Source: Phytophthora sp. 'mugwort' (Eukaryota; Oomycota; Peronosporomycetes; Peronosporales; Peronosporaceae). From it: DNA of 36,859 nucleotides. Position numbers and translations under genes: made by a program. This document shows positions 17,121-25,588 of this stretch, one piece after another. The notes under the pieces are model-generated. The model saw only the letters and a list, made by a program, of their open reading frames with translations, had not been told where the DNA came from and searched no databases. The stretch spans positions 1 through 36,859 of the forward strand of contig JAUCEF010000073.1 of NCBI GenBank assembly GCA_033558025.1, read 5' to 3'. Each line of letters begins with the position of its first letter. Position 1 is the stretch's first letter.

Positions 17121-17648
17121 ATGAAAAAAAATTTACAAATCCATTATCAAAATATTACTATATACGATCTTTTAACAAAATTAAATTTTAAAAATATATT
17201 TGAAATACCTAAAATAAGTAAAATATGTTTAAATATTGGTTTTAAAAACGCTAATATTGAAAAAAAAAAATTAATTAATATAATTTTACTTTTAAAATTA
17301 ATAACAAATCAAAAACCTATAATAACAAAATCAAAAAAAAATAATATTTTTTTAAAAATCAAAAAAAATTCAATTATAGGTTGTAAAATAACTTTAAGAA
17401 AAAAAAATATTTTTAATTTTTTAGAAAAAATTTTGATTTTTCTTTTTCAAAATTTAACTAAAATAAATTTTAATTTTAAAAATCAAAATATTTTAAATTT
17501 TCAAATTCGAAATATTTTAGATTTTTTTGAATTAAAAACTGAATTTTTAAAATTCAAAGATATACCTCCAATAGATGTTTCTATTCATACAAATGCAAAA
17601 AATCATTATGAATTATTTTTATTATTAAATTCACTATTTTTATTATAA
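17121..17648 (+). CDS. rpl5: Ribosomal protein L5
   Basis: Large-subunit central protuberance protein. 175 residues. Recognisable parts: PKISKICLNIGFKNA (bacterial PxxxKIVxNxGxG), QKPIITKSKKNNIFLKIKKNSIIGCKITLR, and near the end a DIPPIDVSIHTNAKNHYE motif typical of L5. Six bases after rpl14. Confidence 0.92.
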   Translation: MKKNLQIHYQNITIYDLLTKLNFKNIFEIPKISKICLNIGFKNANIEKKKLINIILLLKLITNQKPIITKSKKNNIFLKIKKNSIIGCKITLRKKNIFNFLEKILIFLFQNLTKINFNFKNQNILNFQIRNILDFFELKTEFLKFKDIPPIDVSIHTNAKNHYELFLLLNSLFLL

Positions 17649-17661
17649 AAATAATTTATTA

Positions 17662-17733
17662 GCAAAAATAGCTCAATGGTAGAGTATAACCTTGCCAAGG
17701 TTAATGTTGAGGGTTCAAATCCCTTTTTTTGCT
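17662..17733 (+). tRNA. trnG: tRNA-Gly (anticodon GCC)
   Basis: Acceptor GCAAAAA/TTTTTGC, D arm AGCTCAATGGTAGAGT, anticodon stem CCTTGCCAAGG with GCC, T arm GAGGGTTCAAATCCCTT. Confidence 0.93.
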
Positions 17734-17739
17734 TAATTC

Positions 17740-17817
17740 AAATAAATGTACCCAAAGGCAGTATTTGGTATTTCCATTTTTTAATTAGGGAATAATATTA
17801 GTATTGACATTTATTTA
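17740..17817 (+). ncRNA. Possible structured RNA: ten-bp closing stem with two inner hairpins
   Basis: AAATAAATGT (from about 17741) pairs perfectly with ACATTTATTT (from about 17807). Inside are two shorter hairpins, CCAAA/TTTGG and a TATTTCC/GGGAATA-type stem, giving a three-way-junction shape. It sits between trnG and orf176 where no gene fits. No known RNA family was recognised. Confidence 0.35.
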
Positions 17818-17833
17818 CTTCTTTATAAAAATT

Positions 17834-18364
17834 ATGATTTTTTTTAACATTATTAAAAGGATATTTTTTGCTTATAATCTATATAAAATTATACAAGATA
17901 TATTAAAAATACATCCTAAATTTTTTCAAAATATTTTTAAATTTATTTTAATTCTTTTACCTCTTGAAATAACTTTATTAGAAGATTTTATAGATTTAGA
18001 GACTGAGGCTGAGGAAGCTGCTTTAAAAAAAGAAGAAAAACCTAAAAGTATTTTAAAAAGAATTGACGATAATATGCCAACTATTTTCGTTTTTTTTTTT
18101 TTATCTTTTTTGTTTTATTTATTTCTAGATGCTTTTTTTTTTGATAGCGACAATTTCCCAAGCGATTTTCCTAGTAATTTTTCAACTGATTTAAATTTTG
18201 ATTCAGATAGTGACTCTTTACCAAAACCACCAAAAAGAAAAATTACAAGATCTGGAAATCCTCTGAATCTATATAGATATTTTCATTATTTAGATGTTGA
18301 AACAGGTGAACGTATAGATGATATCGATCGATTAGATCCTGATACTTATGAAATAGTGGATTAA
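17834..18364 (+). CDS. Unidentified ORF, 176 residues, two membrane segments and an acidic tail
   Basis: Not recognised. From ATG 17834 (preceded by AAATT, as many genes here) it encodes a basic/aromatic start, a first hydrophobic stretch around residues 34-44 (FKFILILLPLE), an acidic linker (EAEEAALKKEEK), a second, very Phe-rich hydrophobic stretch around residues 83-100, then a soluble tail rich in Asp, Ser and Pro ending LDPDTYEIVD. The tail uses more GAT, GAA and CCA codons than neighbours. A hairpin overlaps its stop codon. A fast-evolving membrane protein such as an ATP synthase or complex II subunit is possible, but nothing in the sequence shows it. Confidence 0.65.
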   Translation: MIFFNIIKRIFFAYNLYKIIQDILKIHPKFFQNIFKFILILLPLEITLLEDFIDLETEAEEAALKKEEKPKSILKRIDDNMPTIFVFFFLSFLFYLFLDAFFFDSDNFPSDFPSNFSTDLNFDSDSDSLPKPPKRKITRSGNPLNLYRYFHYLDVETGERIDDIDRLDPDTYEIVD

Positions 18365-18380
18365 TTTATTCCACTTTTTC
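18355..18380 (+). terminator. Hairpin plus T-run at the end of orf176
   Basis: AGTGGA (18355-18360) pairs with TCCACT (18370-18375), followed by TTTTC and a T-rich stretch. It overlaps the stop codon and resembles an intrinsic terminator or a 3' processing signal. Confidence 0.4.
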
Positions 18381-18425
18381 TTTTTTAAAACAATAATAAA
18401 CATTTTTTAAACAATAAAAATATAC

Positions 18426-18497
18426 GTGATTATAGATTAATTGGTAAATCCTTTATCTTCCAAGTAAATATTATGGGTTCAAATCCCATTAATCACA
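18426..18497 (+). tRNA. trnG: tRNA-Gly (anticodon UCC)
   Basis: Acceptor GTGATTA/TAATCAC, anticodon loop CTTCCAA with TCC, T arm ATGGGTTCAAATCCCAT, discriminator A. Second glycine tRNA, reading GGR. Confidence 0.92.
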
Positions 18498-18514
18498 TAT
18501 TTAAAATATCTTTA

Positions 18515-18598
18515 GGAGAAATGGCTGAGTGGTTAAAAGCGGCAGACTGTAAATTTGTTGAAATATTTTCTACGTAGGTTCAAATCCTACTTTCTCCA
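18515..18598 (+). tRNA. trnY: tRNA-Tyr (anticodon GUA)
   Basis: Class II tRNA: acceptor GGAGAAA/TTTCTCC, anticodon loop CTGTAAA with GTA, long variable arm, T arm GTAGGTTCAAATCCTAC, discriminator A. Confidence 0.93.
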
Positions 18599-18960
18599 AT
18601 AAAGATCTAAAAAAAAAAAAGGATAAACAAATTAAAAAAAGGATAAAAAGATAAAATATCTTTAAATAGTTAAGTTAAAAAGATATTTATCTTTTCAACA
18701 AAAAATTCAAAAACATATTTAGGGGGGGATCCTTTTCAAAAAATAATATTTTTTTTTCGTGATACAAAGAAATTTTTATTAATAACTAATTGAATTTTTA
18801 AAAATTAAAAAATTTTAATCCTTTAAGACAATATAAGACAATATAAGACAATATAAGACAATATAAGACAATATAAGACAAAAATTAATATAAGAATGTT
18901 ATAATATTAAATTTTTAAATATTTGTTATTTTAAAAATTAATATTAAATAATTAATATAA
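18599..18960 (+). promoter_or_regulatory. Non-coding region upstream of rns: hairpin, G7 tract and 10-bp repeats
   Basis: No gene seen. Contents in order: an inverted repeat AAAAGATAAA/TTTATCTTTT (18646-18655 and 18686-18695, 30-base loop), a run of seven Gs (18722-18728) that stands out in this AT-rich sequence, and six tandem copies of a 10-base unit (18825-18880). The position before the rRNA and the combination of G-tract and phased repeats suggest a promoter, replication or protein-binding region. This is inference. Confidence 0.5.
18825..18880 (+). repeat. 10-bp tandem repeat, six copies
   Basis: The unit AAGACAATAT starts at 18825, 18835, 18845, 18855, 18865 and 18875; the last copy ends after AAGACA. 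Copies are identical. A ten-base period is close to one DNA helical turn, so all copies face the same side of the helix. Confidence 0.95.
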
Positions 18961-19820
18961 AACTTAAATAGAGTTTGATCCTGGCTCAGAATAAATGCTA
19001 TCGGTATGCTTAACACATGCAAGTTGAATGTTTTTAAAACATAGCGAACGGGTGAGTAACACGTGAATTATCTACCTTTTAATTCAGAATAATTATTTTT
19101 ATAAAAATACTGAATAAATTAATTAAAGTTTTTAACGTTAAAAGATGAGTTTGCGCAAGATTATGGTAGTTGGTAGTTTAATAGACAACCAAGCCTATTA
19201 TCTTTAGCTGGTTTGAAAGAATGATCAGCCACATTGGGACTGAGACACGGCCCAAACTTTTTTAAAGGCAGCAGTGGGGAATTTTGGACAATGAGCGGAA
19301 GCTTGATCCAGCAATACCGAGTGGGTATGACGGCTAATTAGGTTGTAAAGCTCTTTCATTAAGGAGGAAAATGACAGTACTTAAAAAAGAAGTTCCGGCT
19401 AATACCCGTGCCAGCAGCCGCGGTAATACGGGAGGAGCGAGCATTATTCGGGATGATTAGGCGTAAAGGGTTTGTAGGTAGTTTTTTAAGTTGAAAGAAA
19501 CAAATTAAAGCTCAACTTTATACATTTTTTCAAAACTGATAAACTGGAGTATAAATAGAGGATAATGGAATTTCTATTGGAGTGATAAAATACGTTGATA
19601 ATAGAAGGAAGACCTATGGCGAAGGCAATTATCTGGGTATATACTGACACTGAGAAACGAAAGCTTGGGTAGCGAACGGGATTAGAGACCCCGGTAGTCC
19701 ATGCTGTAAACGATGAGTGCTAATATTTAGAATTTTTAGATATAACAGCTAACGCGTTAAGCACTCCGCCTGAAAAGTATAATCGCAAGATTGAAATTCA
19801 AAGGAATTGACGGGAGTCTA

Positions 19821-19852
<32 letters not shown>

Positions 19853-20470
19853 AATACGCGCAGAACCTTACCAACTCTTGCTAATTTTTATTTAAAATTT
19901 TTATATAAAAAACAGGTGTTGCATGGCTGTCGTCAGCTCGTGTTGTGAAATGTTTGGTTAAATCCTTTAACGAGCGCAACCCCTATGATTAGTTACTAAT
20001 TTATTATAAATAGATAAAAGTACTCTAATGAAAAAATTAATGATAGGTTAATGGAAGGTGGGGATGACGTCAAGTCTTCATGGCCCTTATGAGTTGGGCT
20101 ACACACGTGCTACAATGATAATTACAATGAGAAGCAATAATGATATAAGTTGGAGCAAATCTTCAAAAATTATCTTAGTTCGAATTAAGGGCTGAAACTC
20201 GCCCTTATGAAGTTGGAATCGCTAGTAATCGCAGAACAGCATGCTGCGGTGAATATGTTACTGGACTTTGTACACACCGCCCGTCACATCAGGGAAGTTG
20301 ATTGTTTTTAAAATAATTTTTAATTCTTTTATAAAATTTAATAATTATTTAAATAAAATAATTTAAAATTTTTATAAAATAAATTATAATTCCTAAAAAG
20401 TGGTTAGTAACTTTGATGAAGTCGTAACAAGGTAGTCGTAGGGGAACCTGTGTCTGGAAGAGATCTTTAA
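18961..20470 (+). rRNA. rns: Small subunit ribosomal RNA
   Basis: Bacterial-type SSU rRNA. Landmarks: GAGTTTGATCCTGGCTCAG near the 5' end, GTGCCAGCAGCCGCGGTAA (from 19408), GGATTAGAGACCCCGGTAGTCC (around 19680), AAAGGAATTGACGGGAG, TGTCGTCAGCTCGTGTTG, TTGTACACACCGCCCGTC, and GTCGTAACAAGGTAGTCGTA near the 3' end. The last bases lack the CCTCC anti-Shine-Dalgarno sequence. Both ends are approximate by a few bases. Confidence 0.95.
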
Positions 20471-20498
20471 GCATTCTTAAATTAAAATTAAAAGTCTT

Positions 20499-20570
20499 AG
20501 GAAAATAGTTTAATTGGTAAAATCATAGTCTCCAAAATTATTGTTATGGGTTCAAGTCCCATTTTTCCTG
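20499..20570 (+). tRNA. trnW: tRNA-Trp (anticodon CCA)
   Basis: Acceptor AGGAAAA/TTTTCCT, anticodon stem ATAGT/ATTAT with loop CTCCAAA, T arm ATGGGTTCAAGTCCCAT, discriminator G. The CCA anticodon reads UGG only, in keeping with TGA as a stop. Confidence 0.93.
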
Positions 20571-20711
20571 TTTATTATAAAATATTATAAATCAAAAAAA
20601 TTTTATAATATCTGAAATTAATTAAATTCAAGTTATAAAAATAAAATTTTATTTAAAATACTTTTTAATCAAAGGGAATTTAAATTTAGATTTATAATAT
20701 TTTATAATAAA
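20571..20711 (+). ncRNA. 22-bp perfect inverted repeat enclosing 97 bases (possible structured RNA)
   Basis: Bases 20571-20592 are the exact reverse complement of 20690-20711. The first arm starts directly after trnW. The enclosed 97 bases contain smaller self-complementary parts, including the palindrome AAATAAAATTTTATTT. A long closing helix of this total size could be a divergent 5S rRNA or another small RNA downstream of rns, or simply a transcript-end structure. No conserved 5S loop motif is convincingly present. Confidence 0.4.
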
Positions 20712-21162
20712 TATAGTTTTATATGTTTAAAATAAAAATATTATTATAAATATTCAATTTTAAAATTACTCCATTATTCCTAAAAAAATATTCATAAACA
20801 GATTAATTAATGTTTATATTAAGAAAACATTCTCAATATTAAATAATTTTAATTTATTAGTTAATATTATTGATTAATCGTTAAATGAATACTCTTTAAA
20901 TAATTATTATTTCATTTTTATTATATTCTACATTAATATTTATTATTGTATATAAAAACATTTTAAAAATAATATGATTATTTAATATAAATTATTTTAA
21001 TTTTTAAAAAATTTTATATTCTTTAAGAAAAAAAAAAAATAATTCAATTATTTTTACAATATAAATAATAAAATTTATATTTTTTCTTGAATATTAATAT
21101 TCAAAAACTCTTAATTTTGTATATATTAAAAATTAAATAAAATAATAAATTTCAAGTATATT
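20712..21162. other. AT-rich non-coding region before cox2
   Basis: About 450 bases without a recognisable gene in any frame. Small hairpins are present, for example ATAAACA/TGTTTAT around 20800 and the palindrome GAATATTAATATTC around 21090. Probably the cox2 leader and promoter region; nothing else can be said. Confidence 0.5.
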
Positions 21163-21939
21163 ATGACAATAATAAATTATATAAATAATCAATTCACTTT
21201 TTTAGATATGGCTGAACCTTGGCAATTAGGTTTTCAAGATCCAGCAACACCTGTTATGGAAGGTATTATTAATTTTCATCATGATTTAATGTTTTTTTTA
21301 ATTATGATTACTGTATTTGTTTGTTGGATGTTATTTAGAGTTATTACTCTTTTTGATGAAAAAAAAAATAAAATTCCAGCAACAATTGTACATGGTGCTA
21401 CTATTGAAATTATTTGGACTTCTATTCCAGCCTTAATTTTATTAACGGTAGCTATTCCATCTTTTGCTTTATTATATTCAATGGATGAAGTAATTGATCC
21501 TATTATTACTTTAAAAGTAATTGGTAGTCAATGGTATTGGAGTTATGAATATTCAGATAATTTAGAATTTTCTGATGAACCTTTAATTTTTGATAGTTAT
21601 ATGATTCAAGAAGATGATTTAGCAATAGGTCAATTTAGAATTTTAGAAGTTGATAATCGTGTGGTTGTTCCAACTAATAGTCATATTCGAGTATTAATTA
21701 CTGCTTCAGATGTTTTACATTCATGGGCAATACCTTCATTAGGTATAAAATTAGATGCTTGTCCTGGTCGTTTAAATCAAACATCAATGTTTATTAAACG
21801 TGAAGGTGTTTTTTATGGACAATGTAGTGAAATTTGTGGAGTAAATCATGGATTTATGCCTATTGTTGTAGAAGCTGTTTCATTAGAAGATTATTTAATT
21901 TGGTTAAAAAATAAAATCAATTTTGATTTTAATATATAA
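21163..21939 (+). CDS. cox2: Cytochrome c oxidase subunit 2
   Basis: Copper-A subunit of complex IV, receiving electrons from cytochrome c. 258 residues, unbroken. Two N-terminal membrane helices (about 40-62 and 83-104), the aromatic [10 protein letters not shown] patch (121-130), and CuA ligands H186, C221, E223, C225, H229 and M232. Start ATG 21163 gives the usual short N-terminus. The gene is intact and not split, unlike in some protists. The TatA-like mini-ORF starts 13 bases after its stop. Confidence 0.98.
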   Translation: MTIINYINNQFTFLDMAEPWQLGFQDPATPVMEGIINFHHDLMFFLIMITVFVCWMLFRVITLFDEKKNKIPATIVHGATIEIIWTSIPALILLTVAIPSFALLYSMDEVIDPIITLKVIGSQWYWSYEYSDNLEFSDEPLIFDSYMIQEDDLAIGQFRILEVDNRVVVPTNSHIRVLITASDVLHSWAIPSLGIKLDACPGRLNQTSMFIKREGVFYGQCSEICGVNHGFMPIVVEAVSLEDYLIWLKNKINFDFNI

Positions 21940-21952
21940 TTAAAAAATTTTT

Positions 21953-22051
21953 ATGGTATTTAAAATCATTGGTATAATTTTTTTAATATTATTACTATTT
22001 ACTGATATTAAAAAATTAATTAATAAAATCAAACAATTTTTCAATAAATAA
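21953..22051 (+). CDS. Candidate TatA-like mini-protein (32 residues)
   Basis: ATG 21953 to TAA 22051 encodes [20 protein letters not shown] followed by KLINKIKQFFNK. The layout is a hydrophobic helix of about 12 residues, a short hinge (F-T-D), Lys-Lys-Leu and a basic amphipathic helix. This is the TatA plan (membrane helix, FG hinge, KKL, amphipathic helix), although shorter than usual and with Thr in place of Gly in the hinge. TatC is encoded at 4804-5548, so a TatA partner is expected somewhere. It sits in the cox2-cox1 gap. A chance ORF in AT-rich DNA is the main alternative. Confidence 0.45.
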   Translation: MVFKIIGIIFLILLLFTDIKKLINKIKQFFNK

Positions 22052-22161
22052 AAATAATTTATTTTTTTGATAATAAAAAATTAAAAAAACCAACGCTTTT
22101 TTTGATTTAAAAATAAAATATATAATTTTGCATTTAAAATAAAATTTAAAAATATAAATAA

Positions 22162-23639
<1,478 letters not shown>

Positions 23640-23881
23640 AAAAAATTTTTATAATTATTAATAATTAAATTAATCTTTATTAATAATTATATTAAAAATT
23701 TTTAATTTAATTAATACCGTTTTACGGTGTTTTATAAAAATTTAAAATTTTTATATTATTTAAGAGAAAAAAATATTAGTAAAATTTAAATAAAAAAAAA
23801 TATTAAATCTCAAAAATTAAATCAAATAAAAATTTAATTAATAACAAATTAATTATTAATAAAATAATTTAAATTATAATT
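23640..23881 (+). terminator. Intergenic region after cox1 with two hairpins
   Basis: No gene. ATAATTATTAA (23651-23661) pairs with TTAATAATTAT (23680-23690), extended by flanking A/T runs. A second, compact hairpin ACCGT-TTT-ACGGT (23716-23728) is GC-rich against an AT background and is followed by TTTTATAAAAATTT. Both could mark the cox1 transcript end. Confidence 0.45.
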
Positions 23882-24295
23882 ATGGATATCGAAAATATTT
23901 TAATAGACTTAAACAATGACAACAATAATATTGAAAAACACGAATCACAAGAACAAACATCAAATTATATAAAATATATAATATTTATAATAGGTGCCTT
24001 TTTTATTTTAGGTTTAACTATTTTTTTAATTTATTTCAATAGCGATTTTCCAATAGTTTCTGCATTACAGGATTTAAGGAATATCGTCGATGATGAAACT
24101 TTCAATCAAATAAAACAAGTTGTTTTAAAAATGTTACGTGAACCTGAAAAAAGGGCGGCTGGATTAAATTTATTAGAATTATTAAAACTAACTATTCATC
24201 CAAGACATTTATTAAAAGATAATCCACAAGAATTTGAAAAAATGATGACTCATTTAATTAAAATTTTAATTTCTATTTTTAAAGAAGATGGCTAA
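23882..24295 (+). CDS. Unidentified ORF, 137 residues, single membrane segment
   Basis: Not recognised. An acidic, Asn-rich start (about 1-30), one membrane helix (about 31-51, YIIFIIGAFFILGLTIFLIY), then a soluble helical region with LQDLRNIVDDETFNQIKQVV and REPEKRAAGLNLLELLKLTI. Starts with ATG in the ATT-ATG context seen at many real genes here and ends just before a strong hairpin, both of which favour a real gene. It shares an F-x-SDFP string after its membrane segment with orf176, which is too little to claim kinship. Confidence 0.65.
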   Translation: MDIENILIDLNNDNNNIEKHESQEQTSNYIKYIIFIIGAFFILGLTIFLIYFNSDFPIVSALQDLRNIVDDETFNQIKQVVLKMLREPEKRAAGLNLLELLKLTIHPRHLLKDNPQEFEKMMTHLIKILISIFKEDG

Positions 24296-24297
24296 AA

Positions 24298-24325
24298 AAA
24301 CCTATTTAATTTGTTAAATAGGTTT
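24298..24325 (+). terminator. 12-bp perfect hairpin after orf137
   Basis: AAACCTATTTAA (24298-24309) pairs perfectly with TTAAATAGGTTT (24314-24325) around a four-base loop, four bases after the orf137 stop. It marks the end of the long rightward gene block; genes to the right are on the other strand. Confidence 0.7.
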
Positions 24326-24706
24326 CTAGATATACAATATATACATTATGTAAATTTTTACCAATTAAAAACTAATTATGTGATTTTAAATTATAACTAT
24401 GTTGATATTAATTTAATTTTAGTTATTGAGTATTTAATAAAAATTAATCTATTTAAATATTTATGTCATCAATAACTTATGTTAAACCATCTTGATTAAA
24501 AGTTATAGAATTAGCAATAATAATATTCTGTATTTATATTAAATTTGTAAGTGAACGCATTCTTCTTATATTTTTTAGAATATTTATTGAAAAAAATTGA
24601 TTTTTTTAATTTATTATTTCTTAAAAAATTTAAATTTTATTATTTATATTATAAAAATAATTGAATTATTTTTTTTTTAAGAATGAAATTTTTAAATAAA
24701 ACTAAT
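24326..24706. other. Non-coding region between the convergent orf137 and trnR
   Basis: About 380 bases with no gene recognised on either strand. It contains an inverted repeat AGTTATTGA/TCAATAACT (first arm near 24420, second near 24470). As the meeting point of two convergent transcription blocks it probably holds 3' ends of both. Confidence 0.5.
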
Positions 24707-24779
24707 TACAATCTCTTGGATTTGAACCAAGATTTTAAAGCTTAGAAGGCTAATACTCTACCAATTAAGTTAAGATTGT
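24707..24779 (-). tRNA. trnR: tRNA-Arg (anticodon UCU)
   Basis: Acceptor ACAATCT/AGATTGT, D arm AACTTAATTGGTAGAGT, anticodon loop CTTCTAA with TCT, T arm CTTGGTTCAAATCCAAG, discriminator A. Reads AGR codons. Confidence 0.92.
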
Positions 24780-24796
24780 TTTAGTTTTATTAAGAA

Positions 24797-25528
24797 TTAA
24801 ACAGTTTTATCTGAATATACATTAAAAATAGCTTTTAATGCATCTCGTGAAAGTTGTTTATAAATATTTTGTTTTATTGTTTATAAATATTTTGTTTTAA
24901 AAATTTTTTTTTTTCCTTTTTAGTTAAAGTAACCGCTCCTATTAAAGCTATTAATAATATAATACCTGCAACTAAAAAAAAAAAAGCATAATAACTATAT
25001 AAAATTTGTCCAATTGTTTCAATATTTGTAATAGTATCTAATTGATAGATAAAATTTTTTAAAAAGGGTTTGACATCAACAAATATTTCAAAGTACCTTT
25101 CATACTATCGTGAAAAAAAAATAAAGTATTTACTTTTTGAGTAAAAAAAGAATTATTTATTAAATGGTAATATGATGTAAAAACTTTACTAAACATAACA
25201 AACGTTTCTAAAAAAAAATAAAACTAATTAAAAAAATAATTGGTAAATAACCAAAATTATTTTTTATTTTATTTTTATCAATTAAAACATTAACATCTAG
25301 CATCATAATAACAAATAAAAATAATACAGTAATAGCTCCTACATAAATAATAATTAACATTATTGATAAAAATTCAATTTCAGAAATTAATAATAATCCA
25401 GTTGAATTAGTAAAAACTAATATTAAAAAAAATGCAGAATATATTGTATTTGTAGAATATATTACAAATATAGCTGAAGTTAAAGCTATAGTTGAAAAAG
25501 TATAAAAGAAAATTGTTTCGAAATCCAT
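24797..25528 (-). CDS. nad6: NADH dehydrogenase subunit 6 (two indels and a 23-bp duplication)
   Basis: Complex I membrane subunit, about 236 residues after correction. N-terminal FYTFSTIALTSAIFVIYSTN and EFLSIMLIIIYVGAITVLFLFVIMML match the family core. Breaks: one missing base in each of the plus-strand A-runs 25210-25218 and 25061-25065. Between them is an unusually long soluble stretch. The last hydrophobic segment is followed by TLTKKEKKKFLKQ, then a 23-base tandem duplication (24854-24899) puts a stop after LKQNIYKQ. With one copy only, the frame continues LSRDALKAIFNVYSDKTV to TAA at 24797. Confidence 0.9.
24854..24899. repeat. 23-bp perfect tandem duplication in the nad6 3' end
   Basis: Bases 24854-24876 are repeated exactly at 24877-24899. 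Since 23 is not a multiple of three, it truncates nad6 by about 18 residues if real. Confidence 0.9.
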
Positions 25529-25588
25529 AATGTATTTAAATTATATAAATTTATAATTATATCTTAAAAGATACATATTTTATTATTT

